This document shows, in pieces, positions 35,506 through 45,563 of a stretch of 64,000 nt of DNA. The stretch's first letter is position 1; each line of letters opens with the position of its first letter. The translations under genes and the position numbers were made by a program. A model generated the notes under the pieces. It ran no database searches. It was not told the origin of the DNA and saw only the letters and a program-made list of their open reading frames with translations. The DNA is from Burkholderia pseudomultivorans (lineage in GTDB: Bacteria > Pseudomonadota > Gammaproteobacteria > Burkholderiales > Burkholderiaceae): assembly GCF_001718415.1 (NCBI RefSeq), contig NZ_CP013378.1, positions 4,785,930 to 4,849,929 on the forward strand. Reading direction: 5' to 3'.

Positions 35506-36561
35506 ATGAACGAAATGCCGGTATCCAAGCGTTTCAACGGGTGGGCGGCGGGGGCGGCCCGCGTTGCGCTGGCCGCCGCGGTCGCACTCGGCGCGGCGCA
35601 GGCGGCGCACGCGAAGACGTCGCTGCTCGTCTACACCGCGCTGGAAGACGAGGCGATGAAGCCCTACAAGGACGCATTCGAGAAGGCGAACCCCGACATC
35701 GAGATCCGCTGGGTGCGCGACTCGACCGGCTCGGTCACCGCGAAGCTGCTCGCGGAAAAGAACAACCCGCGCGCCGACGTCGTGCTCGGCCTCGCCGCAT
35801 CGAGCCTCACGCTGCTCGACCTGCAGGGCATGCTGATGCCGTACGCGCCGAAAGGCTTCGACCAGCTCACGCGCAAGTACAGCGACGCGAACACGCCGCC
35901 GCACTGGGTCGGCATGGACGTATGGGGCGCGACCATCTGCTACAACCGCGTCGTCGGGCAAGCGAAGGGCATTCCGAAGCCGACGTCGTGGGAGGACCTG
36001 ACCAAGCCGGTCTACAAGGGGGCGATCGTGATGCCGAGCCCGGTGTCGTCCGGCACCGGCTACCTCGACGTGACCGCATGGCTGCAGACCTTCGGCGAAG
36101 ACAAGGGCTGGAAGTTCATGGATGCGCTGGACAAGAACGTCGCGCAGTACGTGCATTCGGGCTCGAAGCCCTGCACGCTCGCCGGCACCGGCGAATTCCC
36201 GGTCGGCATCTCGTTCGAGTTCCGCGGCCATGAACTGCAGGCGCAGGGTGCGCCGATCGACCTGGTATTCCCGAAGGAAGGCCTCGGCTGGGACATGGAA
36301 GGCACCGCCGTGATGAAGACGACCAGGCAGCCGGAAGCGGCGAAAAAGCTGGCCGACTTCATGGCGAGCAAGGAGGCGAACGAGATCACCGCGCGCTGGT
36401 GGGCGATCGTCGCGTATCCGGGCGTCGCGCGCAAGCTCGCCGGCATTCCCGACAACTACGCGGACCTGCTCGTGAAGAACGACTTCGTGTGGTCCGCGAA
36501 GAACCGCCTGTCGATCCTCGATACCTGGCAGAAGCGCTACGGCGCGAAAACGCAGCAGTAA
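35506..36561 (+). CDS. AEP ABC transporter, periplasmic substrate-binding protein
   Basis: A 351-residue extracellular solute-binding protein (iron/thiamine/phosphonate type). The signal peptide occupies residues 1-36 and ends AQAAHA. The mature part starts KTSLLVYTALEDEAMKPYKD, typical of this group, with family segments RADVVLGLAASS and WVGMDVWGATICYN. As first gene of the transporter, followed by ATPase and permease and by phnW, it should bind 2-aminoethylphosphonate (PhnS2 type). Good AAGGGG ribosome site. Confidence 0.93.
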   Translation: MNEMPVSKRFNGWAAGAARVALAAAVALGAAQAAHAKTSLLVYTALEDEAMKPYKDAFEKANPDIEIRWVRDSTGSVTAKLLAEKNNPRADVVLGLAASSLTLLDLQGMLMPYAPKGFDQLTRKYSDANTPPHWVGMDVWGATICYNRVVGQAKGIPKPTSWEDLTKPVYKGAIVMPSPVSSGTGYLDVTAWLQTFGEDKGWKFMDALDKNVAQYVHSGSKPCTLAGTGEFPVGISFEFRGHELQAQGAPIDLVFPKEGLGWDMEGTAVMKTTRQPEAAKKLADFMASKEANEITARWWAIVAYPGVARKLAGIPDNYADLLVKNDFVWSAKNRLSILDTWQKRYGAKTQQ

Positions 36562-36651
36562 GGCCATGACCCGCCGCGGGGCCGCCGCGCCCCGCTTCCC
36601 CTTTTCATCGTCGAATCCGGCCTCGCGGCCGGCCGCAGCACGGAGGCGCGC

Positions 36652-37743
36652 ATGGCACCTTATCTGAGCGTAGAACGCATCGAGAAGCGGTACAACGACA
36701 CGCAGGTCCTGAAGGACATCGACCTGAGCGTGATGAAGGGCGAAATGATCTGCTTCCTGGGGCCGTCCGGCTGCGGGAAGACCACGCTGCTGCGCATCAT
36801 CGCGGGGCTCGAGACGCAGAACGCCGGCCACATCATGCAGGACGGCCGCGACATCTCGCGGCTGCCGCCGCAGTTGCGCGACTACGGCATCGTGTTCCAG
36901 TCGTACGCGCTGTTCCCGAACCTCACCGTGTACGACAACGTCGCGTACGGGCTGGTCAACCGCAAGATGAAGCGCGAGGCGATCCACGAGCGCGTGCACA
37001 CGCTGCTCGCGCTGGTCGGCCTGCCCGACAGCCATCGCAAGCATCCGGGGCAATTGTCCGGCGGCCAGCAGCAGCGCATCGCGCTGGCGCGCGCGCTCGC
37101 GACCTCGCCGGGCCTGCTGCTGCTCGACGAGCCGCTGTCCGCGCTCGACGCGCGCGTGCGCGTGCGGCTGCGCCAGGAGATCCGCGCGCTGCAGCAGCGG
37201 CTCGGCGTGACGACGATCATGGTCACGCACGATCAGGAGGAAGCGCTGTCGATGGCCGACCGCATCGTCGTGATGAACCACGGCATGATCGAGCAGATCG
37301 GCACGCCGCTCGAAATCTACCGGCAGCCGGCGTCGCCGTTCGTCGCGGACTTCATCGGCCGCGTCAACACGATTCCCGCCGAAGTCGCGCCCGACGGCAC
37401 GCTGCGCGCGGGCGAGGTCGGCTTCGACTGCCGGCACGGCAGCGCGCGGCCCGCGCAGGGCGCGTCGGTGTCGGTCTACGTGCGGCCGGAAGACCTGCGC
37501 ATCCGCGTGCCGGGCGAAACGGCCGACAACGTGCTCGCGGGCCGCGTCGAGAAGCTCGAATTCCTCGGCGCGTTCTGCCGCGTGAGCTTTCGCATCGACG
37601 GGCTCGACGGCCGCGAAATCGTCGCCGACCTGTCGTATCGCGACGTCGACCGCACCGGCGTATGCGCGGGTGCGCGCATCGATCTCGCGCTCGATCGCGA
37701 GCATGTCCGCGTGTTTCCCGCCGCAAAGGAGCGACTGCAATGA
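36652..37743 (+). CDS. AEP ABC transporter, ATP-binding protein
   Basis: A 363-residue ABC ATPase. Walker A is GPSGCGKTT, the Q-loop FQSYALFPN, the signature LSGGQQQR, Walker [10 protein letters not shown] and the switch histidine [13 protein letters not shown]-type C-terminal domain follows from about residue 240. This layout is that of the PotA/PhnT importer group. The end overlaps the permease start by 4 bp (ATGA). Confidence 0.94.
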   Translation: MAPYLSVERIEKRYNDTQVLKDIDLSVMKGEMICFLGPSGCGKTTLLRIIAGLETQNAGHIMQDGRDISRLPPQLRDYGIVFQSYALFPNLTVYDNVAYGLVNRKMKREAIHERVHTLLALVGLPDSHRKHPGQLSGGQQQRIALARALATSPGLLLLDEPLSALDARVRVRLRQEIRALQQRLGVTTIMVTHDQEEALSMADRIVVMNHGMIEQIGTPLEIYRQPASPFVADFIGRVNTIPAEVAPDGTLRAGEVGFDCRHGSARPAQGASVSVYVRPEDLRIRVPGETADNVLAGRVEKLEFLGAFCRVSFRIDGLDGREIVADLSYRDVDRTGVCAGARIDLALDREHVRVFPAAKERLQ

Positions 37744-39467
37744 GCGCCGTACTCGCCGAGCGCCGCCGCGGCGCCTCCGCCCCTGCCGAGGTCCGGCAGA
37801 TGACCCACTGGCACGACCGTCTCGCGCAGCTCGCACTCGTCGCGATGGCCGCGCTGCTGTCGATGTTCCTGCTGTTGCCGCTCGCGCTCGTCGTGCAGAA
37901 ATGCTTCGTCGATGCGGACGGGCATTTCGTCGGCCTGCACAACTTCGTCGCGTATCTCGAGGACAGCGGCGTGCTGCGCTCGATGCTGCATTCGCTGACG
38001 GTCGGCGCGCTGGTCACGTCGATCGTCGTGCCGATGGCGTTCACGTTCGCCTATGCGCTGACGCGCTCGTGCATGCCGTTCAAGCATGCCGCGCGCACCA
38101 TCGCGCTGCTGCCGCTGCTCGCGCCGACGTTGCTGTCCGCGGTGTCGTTCATCTACTGGTTCGGCAACGCGGGGCTGCTCAAGCCGCTGATGCACGGCCA
38201 TTCGATCTACGGGCTGCCGGGCATCGTGCTGAGCATGGTGTATGCGTCGTTCCCGCACGTGCTGATGATCCTCGTCACCGCGCTGTCGCTCGCGGACGGA
38301 CGGCTCTACGAGGCCGCCGCCGCGATGGGCACGAGCCGCACGCGCAAGTTCTTCACGATCACGCTGCCCGGCGCGAAGTACGGGCTGATCAGCGCGACCA
38401 TGGTCGCCTTCACGATGTGCATCAACGACTTCGGCGTGCCGGTCGTGATCGGCGGCTCGTACAACGTGCTGTCGACGGACATCTACAAGCTGATCATCGG
38501 CCTGCAGGACTTCAACCGCAGCGCGGTCGTGAGCCTGATGCTGCTGTGCCCGGCGCTGGTCGCGTTCGGCGTCGACGTCTTCATCCGCCGCCGCCAGCAG
38601 TCGCAGCTCGGCGCGCGCTCGACGCCTTACCAGCCCAGGCCGTCGCGCGGCTTCGACTTCGCGATGCTCGCGTACTGCGCGATCGTGTGCGCGTTCTTCG
38701 TCGCGGTGGTCGGCGTGTCGGTGTTCGCGTCGTTCGTGAAGTTCTGGCCGTACCAGATGGCGCTCGGGCTGCAGCACTACAAGATGGGGCTGATCGGCGC
38801 CGGCATCTTCGACGCGTACAAGAACAGCCTGCGGATGGCCGCGACGGTCGCGATCGGCGGCACGGTCGTCGTGTTCGGCGGCGCCTACCTGATCGAGAAA
38901 TCGCGCGGCGCACGCTGGCTGCGCGGCTTCATCAGCCTGTGCGCGATCCTGCCGATGGGCGTGCCGGGGCTCGTGCTCGGCATCAGCTACATCTTCCTGT
39001 TCAACGCGCCGGGCAATCCGCTGAACGGGCTGTACGGCTCGCTGTGGCTGCTCGCGATCGTCACGGTCGTCCACTACTACGCATCGAGCCACCTGACCGC
39101 GGTCACCGCGCTCAGGCAGATCGACGGCGAGTTCGAGGCTGTGTCCGCGTCGCTGAAGGTGCCGTTCTACAAGACCTTCCTGCGCGTCACGGTGCCCGTG
39201 TGCCTGCCCGCGATCTTGCTGATCGCACGCTACCTGTTCGTGAACGGGATGACGACCGTATCGGCCGTCGCGTTCCTCTACTCGCCCGACACGCAGCCCG
39301 CATCGGTCGCGATCCTGAACCTCGAAGACGCGGGCCAGATGGGCCCGGCCGCCGCGATGGCGACGCTCGTACTCGCCACCTCGTCGTGCACCTGCCTGCT
39401 GTTCGCTGCCGTGTCGCATCTGCTGCTGCGCCGCACGCAGGCGTGGCGCACGCCGCATCGTCCTTGA
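37740..39467 (+). CDS. AEP ABC transporter, fused two-domain permease
   Basis: A 575-residue inner-membrane permease with two BPD_transp_1 modules in one chain, about 12 helices in all. The two coupling loops ([21 protein letters not shown] around residue 195 and [22 protein letters not shown] around residue 465) contact the ATPase. This fused form is the one found in Burkholderia AEP transporters (PhnU/PhnV fused). The start MSAVLAERR overlaps the ATPase stop codon. Confidence 0.92.
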   Translation: MSAVLAERRRGASAPAEVRQMTHWHDRLAQLALVAMAALLSMFLLLPLALVVQKCFVDADGHFVGLHNFVAYLEDSGVLRSMLHSLTVGALVTSIVVPMAFTFAYALTRSCMPFKHAARTIALLPLLAPTLLSAVSFIYWFGNAGLLKPLMHGHSIYGLPGIVLSMVYASFPHVLMILVTALSLADGRLYEAAAAMGTSRTRKFFTITLPGAKYGLISATMVAFTMCINDFGVPVVIGGSYNVLSTDIYKLIIGLQDFNRSAVVSLMLLCPALVAFGVDVFIRRRQQSQLGARSTPYQPRPSRGFDFAMLAYCAIVCAFFVAVVGVSVFASFVKFWPYQMALGLQHYKMGLIGAGIFDAYKNSLRMAATVAIGGTVVVFGGAYLIEKSRGARWLRGFISLCAILPMGVPGLVLGISYIFLFNAPGNPLNGLYGSLWLLAIVTVVHYYASSHLTAVTALRQIDGEFEAVSASLKVPFYKTFLRVTVPVCLPAILLIARYLFVNGMTTVSAVAFLYSPDTQPASVAILNLEDAGQMGPAAAMATLVLATSSCTCLLFAAVSHLLLRRTQAWRTPHRP

Positions 39468-39514
39468 TTTCGCACCGCACGACCCGACGCCCCGACTTCC
39501 CCAAAGGAGAAACC

Positions 39515-40642
39515 ATGACGCTCGCCGCTCCCATCCTGCTCACGCCCGGCCCCCTCACCACCTCCGACCGCACGCGCGATGCGATGCTGCGCGACTGGGG
39601 TTCGTGGGACAGCGACTTCAACGCGATCACCGCGCGGCTGCGCGAACGCATCCTGCAGATCGTGCACGGCGAAGGCACGCACGAATGCGTGCCGCTGCAG
39701 GGCAGCGGCACGTTCTCGGTCGAAGCGGCGATCGGCACGCTGGTGCCGCGCGACGGGCACGTGCTGGTGCCGAACAACGGCGCGTACTGCCAGCGCATCG
39801 CGAAGATCTGCCGCGTGCTCGGCCGCCGGCTGACGACGCTCGACTACCGCGAGGACCGCCGCGTCGATCCGGCCGACATCGAGCGCGCGCTCGCCGCCGA
39901 TCCGGGCATCACGCACGTCGCGCTCGTGCACTGCGAGACAGGCACCGGCGTGCTGAACCCGCTGCACGAAGTCGCGCAGGTCGTCGCGAAGCACGGCCGC
40001 GGGTTGATCGTCGACGCGATGAGTTCGTTCGGCGCGATCGAGATCGACGCGCGCCACACGCCGTTCGACGCGGTGATCGCCGCGTCGGGCAAGTGTCTCG
40101 AAGGCGTGCCGGGAATGGGCTTCGTGATCGCGAAGCGCAGCACGCTCGAACGCTGCGAAGGCAACAGCCACTCGCTCGCGATGGACCTGTACGACCAGTG
40201 GGTCTACATGCAGCGCACGACGCAGTGGCGCTTCACGCCGCCGACGCACGTCGTCGCGGCGCTCGACGCGGCCATCGCGCAGTACGTCGACGAAGGCGGC
40301 CTCGCCGCGCGCGGCGGCCGCTACCAGCGCAACTACCGCGCGCTGATCGACGGCATGCTCGCGCTCGGCTTTCGCCCGTTCCTCGATCCGGCGATCCAGG
40401 CGCCGATCATCGTCACGTTCCATGCGCCGGACGATCCGAACTACGATTTCAAGACGTTTTATCAGGAGGTCAAAAAGCGCGGCTACATTCTGTATCCGGG
40501 CAAGCTGACCGAGGTCGACACGTTCCGCGTCGGCTGTATCGGCCACTTCGGCGAAGCCGGCATTCCGGGCGCGGTCGCCGCGATCGCCGACACGCTGAAG
40601 GCGATGGGCGTGCGGCGCATATCGGCCGAAGCCGCGGCGTGA
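39515..40642 (+). CDS. phnW: 2-aminoethylphosphonate--pyruvate transaminase
   Basis: PLP-dependent transaminase making phosphonoacetaldehyde and alanine from AEP and pyruvate. The 375-residue protein has the N-terminal [19 protein letters not shown], the substrate loop [16 protein letters not shown], the PLP-phosphate region [14 protein letters not shown], the cofactor aspartate in VDAMSSFG, and the Schiff-base lysine in [26 protein letters not shown] precedes the ATG. Third function of the rightward arm, feeding PhnY and PhnA encoded on the other strand. Confidence 0.96.
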   Translation: MTLAAPILLTPGPLTTSDRTRDAMLRDWGSWDSDFNAITARLRERILQIVHGEGTHECVPLQGSGTFSVEAAIGTLVPRDGHVLVPNNGAYCQRIAKICRVLGRRLTTLDYREDRRVDPADIERALAADPGITHVALVHCETGTGVLNPLHEVAQVVAKHGRGLIVDAMSSFGAIEIDARHTPFDAVIAASGKCLEGVPGMGFVIAKRSTLERCEGNSHSLAMDLYDQWVYMQRTTQWRFTPPTHVVAALDAAIAQYVDEGGLAARGGRYQRNYRALIDGMLALGFRPFLDPAIQAPIIVTFHAPDDPNYDFKTFYQEVKKRGYILYPGKLTEVDTFRVGCIGHFGEAGIPGAVAAIADTLKAMGVRRISAEAAA

Positions 40643-40754
40643 CGCGCGCGACTGCCTGACGACCCGGCCGCGTGCGCGACGCGCGCGGCCGGCCGCGGTG
40701 TGGTTTTTCCGGCCGTGCGCGGCACGGCCACGACCCTTACTGGCAAGACATCCG

Positions 40755-42143
40755 ATGCGACCCTTCTGGATCGAACAAGCGCTGTTCAACGACGGCGATC
40801 TCGCCCCCGCACTGCAGGGCGCGACGCAGGCCGACGTGTGCATCGTCGGCGGCGGCTTCACCGGGCTCTGGACCGCCATCCAGACGAAACGGCAGAACCC
40901 CGCGCTCGACATCGCGATCGTCGAGAGCGACCTGTGCGGCGCCGGCGCGAGCGGCCGCAACGGCGGCTGCCTGCTCACGTGGTCCGCGAAATTCCTGACG
41001 CTGCGGCGGCTGTTCGGCGAGGCCGAGGCGATCCGGCTCGTCAAGGCGTCCGAAGCAGCGGTCCAGCACATCGCCGATTTCTGCCGCGAACAGGCGATCG
41101 ACGCCGAGCTGCGGCTCGACGGCACGCTGTACACCGCGACGTCGCGCGCGCAGGTCGGCACGCTCGCGCCGGTGCTCGACGCGCTCGCGCAGTGCGGCAT
41201 CCACAGCTACGAGCCGCTGCCGCCGGCGGAAGTGGCGCGCCGCTCGGGCTCCGCGCGCAATCTCGACGGCGTCTACTCGCCGATCGCCGCGACCGTGCAT
41301 CCGGGCAAGCTCGTGCGCGGGCTGCGCCGCGTCGCGCTCGCGATGGGCATCCGCATCTACGAACGCACGCCGATGCTCGACTTCACACCCGGGCAGCCGG
41401 CGGTCGTGCGCACGCCGTCCGGCAGCGTGACCGCGAGCCAGCTCGTGTTCGCGATCAATGCGTGGATGGCGAGCCGCTTCCCGCAGTTCGAACGCACCAT
41501 CGCGGTCGTGTCGAGCGACATGGTGATCACCGAGAAATGCCCGGCGCTGATCGAGCGCACGGGGCTCGTCGACGGCGTGTCGGTGCTCGATTCGCGGATC
41601 TTCGTCTACTACTACCGCACGACCGCCGACGGGCGGCTGATGCTTGGCAAGGGCGGCAACACGTTCTCGTGGCGCAGCCGCGTCGCACCCGTGTTCGACC
41701 GGCGCTCGCCGTACGAGGCGCAGCTCACGCAGAGCCTGCGCACGTTCTTTCCGTCGCTTGCCGGCGTGCCGATCACCGCGAGCTGGAACGGCCCGTCCGA
41801 CCGCTCGGTGACGGGCTTCCCGTTCTTCGGCCGACTCGACGGCGCACCGAACGTGTTCTACGGCTTCGGCTATTCGGGCAACGGCGTCGGGCCGAGCTAC
41901 ATGGGCGGGCAGATCCTGTCGTCGCTCGTGCTCGGCGTGGACAACGCGTGGACGCGCAGCCCGCTCACGCACGGCCCGCTCGGCCATTTCCCGCCGGAGC
42001 CGCTGCGCTATGTCGGCGCGCACGTCGTGCGCAACGCGATCCGCCGCAAGGAGCGTGCGGAAGACGAGAACCGGCCGCCGGCCGTCGTCGATACATGGCT
42101 CGCAAAGTTCGCGAGCGCGGCAGGGAAGGCGGACAAGGCGTAG
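40755..42143 (+). CDS. FAD-dependent amine oxidoreductase linked to AEP catabolism
   Basis: A 462-residue DAO-family flavoenzyme. The FAD-binding motif is DVCIVGGGFTGLWTA (about 27-41), followed by GAGASGRNGGCLLTW. The C-terminal part has GFPFFGRLDGAPNVFYGFGYSGNGVG, as in glycine/sarcosine-type oxidases. Such genes recur next to phnW in proteobacteria and are thought to oxidise AEP or N-methylated AEP to phosphonoacetaldehyde (PbfD-like); that role is inferred here. It starts 112 bp after phnW, probably on the same transcript, and is followed by a terminator. Confidence 0.85.
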   Translation: MRPFWIEQALFNDGDLAPALQGATQADVCIVGGGFTGLWTAIQTKRQNPALDIAIVESDLCGAGASGRNGGCLLTWSAKFLTLRRLFGEAEAIRLVKASEAAVQHIADFCREQAIDAELRLDGTLYTATSRAQVGTLAPVLDALAQCGIHSYEPLPPAEVARRSGSARNLDGVYSPIAATVHPGKLVRGLRRVALAMGIRIYERTPMLDFTPGQPAVVRTPSGSVTASQLVFAINAWMASRFPQFERTIAVVSSDMVITEKCPALIERTGLVDGVSVLDSRIFVYYYRTTADGRLMLGKGGNTFSWRSRVAPVFDRRSPYEAQLTQSLRTFFPSLAGVPITASWNGPSDRSVTGFPFFGRLDGAPNVFYGFGYSGNGVGPSYMGGQILSSLVLGVDNAWTRSPLTHGPLGHFPPEPLRYVGAHVVRNAIRRKERAEDENRPPAVVDTWLAKFASAAGKADKA

Positions 42144-42180
42144 CGGCGCTCGAGTCGCGCACGATCGCGGTCGCGGAATC

Positions 42181-42210
42181 AAAAATGGACGCCGTTGAAG
42201 CGTCCCTTTT
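42181..42210. terminator. bidirectional terminator between the AEP arm and the GntR gene
   Basis: Stem GGACGC/GCGTCC (42187-42205) with a 7-nt loop, A5 to the left and TTTT to the right. It lies between two convergent genes. Confidence 0.75.
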
Positions 42211-42258
42211 GCGTTGGCCGTGGAATGCGTGGCATGCCGGCGCAGCGGCAGGCCGCGC

Positions 42259-42984
42259 TCAAGCGCGCGTCTTCTCGCGCGCCGCCTTGCCGGTCGCCGG
42301 CAGGCCGTGCTCGTGCGTGCGGCGCATCCGCGCGAGCCCGTGCGCGATGTGCTCGCGCACCAGCGCGACGGAGGCCTCCTCGTCGCCGCTCGCGAGCGCC
42401 TGCACGATCTTGTCGTGTTCGGCGGCCGACACCTTCAGCGCATCCTCCTCGGCCTCGATCGCCGCCTGGCGCAGCAGCCCGAGCTGGCGTACGAGCCGGC
42501 GATAGGTGTCGGTCAGGTGCGTGTTGCCGACGCCGACCACCATCGCATCGTGGAACTGCACGTTCAGCTCGGTATAGCGCGTGACGTCGTGCGTCTTCGC
42601 GGCGTCCTTCATCGACTGGACGATGCCCTTGAGGATCTGCAGCGTGTCCTGCGACATCCGCTTCGCGAGCGCGCGCACGACCGATTCGTCGAGCATCGCG
42701 CGCACCTCGTAGATCTCCTCGGCCTCGCGCAACGGCACGACCCGCACGGTCACGCCGCGGTTCTTCTCGTTGCGCAGCAGGCCGGCCTGCTCGAGCGCGC
42801 GAAACGCCTCGCGCACCGGGCCGCGCGACACGTTCAGCCGGGTCGCGATCTCGACTTCGTTGAGCTTCTCGCCCGGTGCGTATTCGCCGGACACGATCGC
42901 CCGTTCCAGCATGTCCTGGACGATCATCGCGAGCGACTGGCTCTGCAGGAGTTCGATGGCGTTGAGCGCGTTCGGGGCGGTCAT
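42259..42984 (-). CDS. GntR-family (FadR subfamily, FCD) regulator
   Basis: A 241-residue regulator. The winged helix is at about 15-75 (MLERAIVSGEYAPGEKLNEVEIATRLNVSRGPVREAFRALEQAGLL). An all-helical FCD ligand domain follows to about 225, with the metal-site histidines likely in LNVQFHDAMV and LVREHIAHGL. It is placed at the end of the AEP locus and likely represses it. The start MTAPNALNAI is chosen over an upstream ATG lying inside the promoter region. Its own promoter shares TGTTGACAAT with the divergent phn control region. Confidence 0.9.
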   Translation of the reverse strand: MTAPNALNAIELLQSQSLAMIVQDMLERAIVSGEYAPGEKLNEVEIATRLNVSRGPVREAFRALEQAGLLRNEKNRGVTVRVVPLREAEEIYEVRAMLDESVVRALAKRMSQDTLQILKGIVQSMKDAAKTHDVTRYTELNVQFHDAMVVGVGNTHLTDTYRRLVRQLGLLRQAAIEAEEDALKVSAAEHDKIVQALASGDEEASVALVREHIAHGLARMRRTHEHGLPATGKAAREKTRA

Positions 42985-43044
42985 GGTCGGGCAGGCAGCA
43001 AGGCTGCGGTAGAAAACGAAGGCGCCAGGTCGGCGAATGATCGT

Positions 43045-43073
43045 TGTATACCGTTTTCCCGATAAATTGTCAA
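43045..43073 (-). promoter_or_regulatory. sigma-70 promoter of the GntR gene
   Basis: Leftward TTGACA (43073-43068), 17-bp spacer, TATACA (43050-43045), about 60 bp before the start codon. TGTTGACAAT at its -35 is identical to that at the phnA-side -35. Confidence 0.78.
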
Positions 43074-43165
43074 CAGTTTTCAGTTTCCAAAAACCAATTT
43101 CGCTTGCCGAAACCCGCGCGGCCGGCGGAACGAATCCCGGCCGGCCGCGCGACACACGCCGTCCG

Positions 43166-45337
43166 TCAGGCCGGGCGCTTCGCCGGCCCCGGGTCGCTCT
43201 GGCTCGGCCGCCCCGTCTCGACGTGGCCCGCGAAACGGCGCACGACCTTGTCGTCGCTGCCGCGCAGCGTGGTCGCGGTGATCGTCAGGTCGTACCAGCC
43301 GTGACTCGACGACAGCGCCCAGTGATCCTCGACGCGCTCGCCCGGCTCGAGCGTGTAGCTGCGCGCCGGCGCATGGCTGTATGCGTTGTCGACGACCACG
43401 CGGCATGCCGCGCCGCCGTGGTTGCGCAGCTGCAGATACACGTGGCGGTTGCGCACGTCGTAGCCGATCTTCGCGTCGGGGTTCGCATGGCGGCCGTCCG
43501 CCGCGAGCCGCGTATTGCCCTGGAACTCGCACAGATAGCCGTTCGGCCCGTATGCGGCGAGATGATAATCGCCGCCGGCGGCCGACGTGCTCCACGTATC
43601 GACGAAGCGATCGTGCGCGGACACCGCATAGCGGCGCGGCGGCGTCGACGGATTGCGGCGGTCGTACACGTAGAACGCCGCGCCCGCGTCGCCGGTGTTC
43701 GCGAAGTCGAGCGACACGGCATCGTTGCGGCCGCTCACGCGGCTGTGCACGAACAGCTCGTACGGCAGCGCCCGCGCCGGGCGCGTGCCGGGTTCCTGCG
43801 CCGGCATCGTCTGCTGCGCAGGCACCTGGTACGCCTGGCCGGCCGTCGCGATGTGCTGCGGCACCGCGAAGCTGACCGTACGCGTATCGGGCCGCGCGGA
43901 GAAGTCGAACGCCGACGTCAGGTCACCGCAGATCGACCGGCGCCATGCGCTGATGTTCGGCTCCTGCACGCCGAAGCGCGCTTCGAGGAAGCGCAGCACC
44001 GACGTGTGGTCGAACGTCTCCGAGCAGACCCAGCCGCCCTTGGTCCACGGCGAGATGATGATGAGCGGCACGCGCGGCCCGAGGCCGATCGGCTGGATAC
44101 CGCCCGGATCGGCGCCCGGCACGAGCGGGCTCATCTCGCCCGGATACTTGTTCAGGTCGAGCAGTTCGTCGCCGAGGTTCGACAGCAGGTTCGCCGACAC
44201 GATGCCCTGCCCGCCCACGCCGCTCGTCACCGGCGGCACCGGCGGCACGACGTGGTCGAACAGCCCGTCGTTCTCGTCGTAGTTCAGGATGAACACCGTC
44301 TTCGCCCACACCTCGGGATTCGACGTCAGCGCTTCCAGCACCATGTTGATGTAAAACGCGCCGTCGGTCGGCGACGCCTGCGGATGCTCGCTGTACTTGT
44401 ACGGCGCGACGATCCACGACACCTGCGGCAGCCGGTTGGCCTGCACGTCGGCCTTCAGCTCGGCGAGCGTGTGGTCGGACGCGCCCTTGTCGACGAGCGG
44501 GCCGCTCGCGCCTTCCTTCACCTGGAAGCGCTTGAAGAACATCAGCGAGTTGTCGGTGTAGTTGTCGGTCGGGTCGCCCGGGATGCCGGTGCCGCCCTGG
44601 TACACCTTCCAGCTCACCTTCGCGTTCTCCAGACGCTCGGCGTAGGTCGTCCACGTGTAGCCGTTCACGTCGTCGCGCTCGCCGATGCCGGGGCCGTTCG
44701 GCGGATTGCCGTAGACGTTGCGCGAGTCGATCGTGCCGGTCCACAGGTAGATGCGGTTCGGCGCGGTATCCGCGTGCGCGGAGCAGAAGTACGCATCGCA
44801 GATCGTGAAGGCATCGGCCAGCGCGTAGTGGTACGTCAGATCCTGGCGCTTCAGGTAGCCCATCGTCAGCACGTCCTGCTTCTGGTTCACCCACTGGTCC
44901 CACTGGCCGTTGTTCCAGGCGAGGTGGCCGCTGCTCCAGCCGTGGTTGGTGCCAGGCTGGAACTCGGTGGTCTGCTTCGGATCGAGGTAGAACGGCAGCA
45001 CGTACGGCGCGGACGGATCGAGGCCGCGCGAATGGTAGTTCTTCGTGAAGGTCGACGCCGGCGGCTGCTGCCAGACCGGCGCGCCGTTCGGCAGCAGGTG
45101 CGGACGCGGGTCGTTGAAGCCGCGCACGCCGCGCAGCCCGCCGAAGTAGTGATCGAACGAGCGGTTTTCCTGCATGAAGATCACGACGTGCTCCACGTCG
45201 CGGATCGTGCCGGTGCGGTAGGCGGCCGGCATCGCCAGCGCCTTGCGGATCGCGGGCGGAAAGCCGGCATAGGCGGCCATTGCGCCGGCCGACTGGGCGG
45301 CGAGGCGCAGGAAATCGCGTCGATTGGTCGAGGACAT
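43166..45337 (-). CDS. phospholipase C, phosphocholine-specific type, Tat-exported
   Basis: A 723-residue secreted phosphoesterase. The twin-arginine signal is STNRRDFLRLAAQSAGAMAA. The catalytic domain has EHVVIFMQENRSFDHYFGGLRGVRGF, the hallmark of PlcH/PlcN/acid phosphatase A enzymes, and later NYDENDGLFDHVVPPVPP. Two C-terminal DUF756-type beta domains follow (about 500-600 and 610-700). It splits phosphatidylcholine to diacylglycerol and phosphocholine, a phosphate and nitrogen source and a virulence trait in relatives. Hemolytic or non-hemolytic type cannot be told. It stands alone between two regulators. Confidence 0.93.
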   Translation of the reverse strand: MSSTNRRDFLRLAAQSAGAMAAYAGFPPAIRKALAMPAAYRTGTIRDVEHVVIFMQENRSFDHYFGGLRGVRGFNDPRPHLLPNGAPVWQQPPASTFTKNYHSRGLDPSAPYVLPFYLDPKQTTEFQPGTNHGWSSGHLAWNNGQWDQWVNQKQDVLTMGYLKRQDLTYHYALADAFTICDAYFCSAHADTAPNRIYLWTGTIDSRNVYGNPPNGPGIGERDDVNGYTWTTYAERLENAKVSWKVYQGGTGIPGDPTDNYTDNSLMFFKRFQVKEGASGPLVDKGASDHTLAELKADVQANRLPQVSWIVAPYKYSEHPQASPTDGAFYINMVLEALTSNPEVWAKTVFILNYDENDGLFDHVVPPVPPVTSGVGGQGIVSANLLSNLGDELLDLNKYPGEMSPLVPGADPGGIQPIGLGPRVPLIIISPWTKGGWVCSETFDHTSVLRFLEARFGVQEPNISAWRRSICGDLTSAFDFSARPDTRTVSFAVPQHIATAGQAYQVPAQQTMPAQEPGTRPARALPYELFVHSRVSGRNDAVSLDFANTGDAGAAFYVYDRRNPSTPPRRYAVSAHDRFVDTWSTSAAGGDYHLAAYGPNGYLCEFQGNTRLAADGRHANPDAKIGYDVRNRHVYLQLRNHGGAACRVVVDNAYSHAPARSYTLEPGERVEDHWALSSSHGWYDLTITATTLRGSDDKVVRRFAGHVETGRPSQSDPGPAKRPA

Positions 45338-45563
45338 AGGGGGAAAATCCTGTTGTCGGAGGAATGAAGCGCCGGTCGAGCGGGGCCGGCGGCCGGTTTG
45401 CCGTTATTAGTCCGCACCGGCATGTCCCGGCCGTGACCGGTTCCAGCAGGTTTCTTGCGGTCATCCCCAGCTTTTTTTCGAAGCGGCGCACGATGCGCCT
45501 TTCATGCGGCCGACACATGCGTGCGTTAGGCTGACGCGCTCGAGAGGGGGAAGAGGACGAGCC

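Noticed and set aside
43037..45367. 776-codon plus-strand frame opposite phospholipase C
   Set aside because: The opposite strand has a Tat signal and full catalytic motifs; this frame has none.
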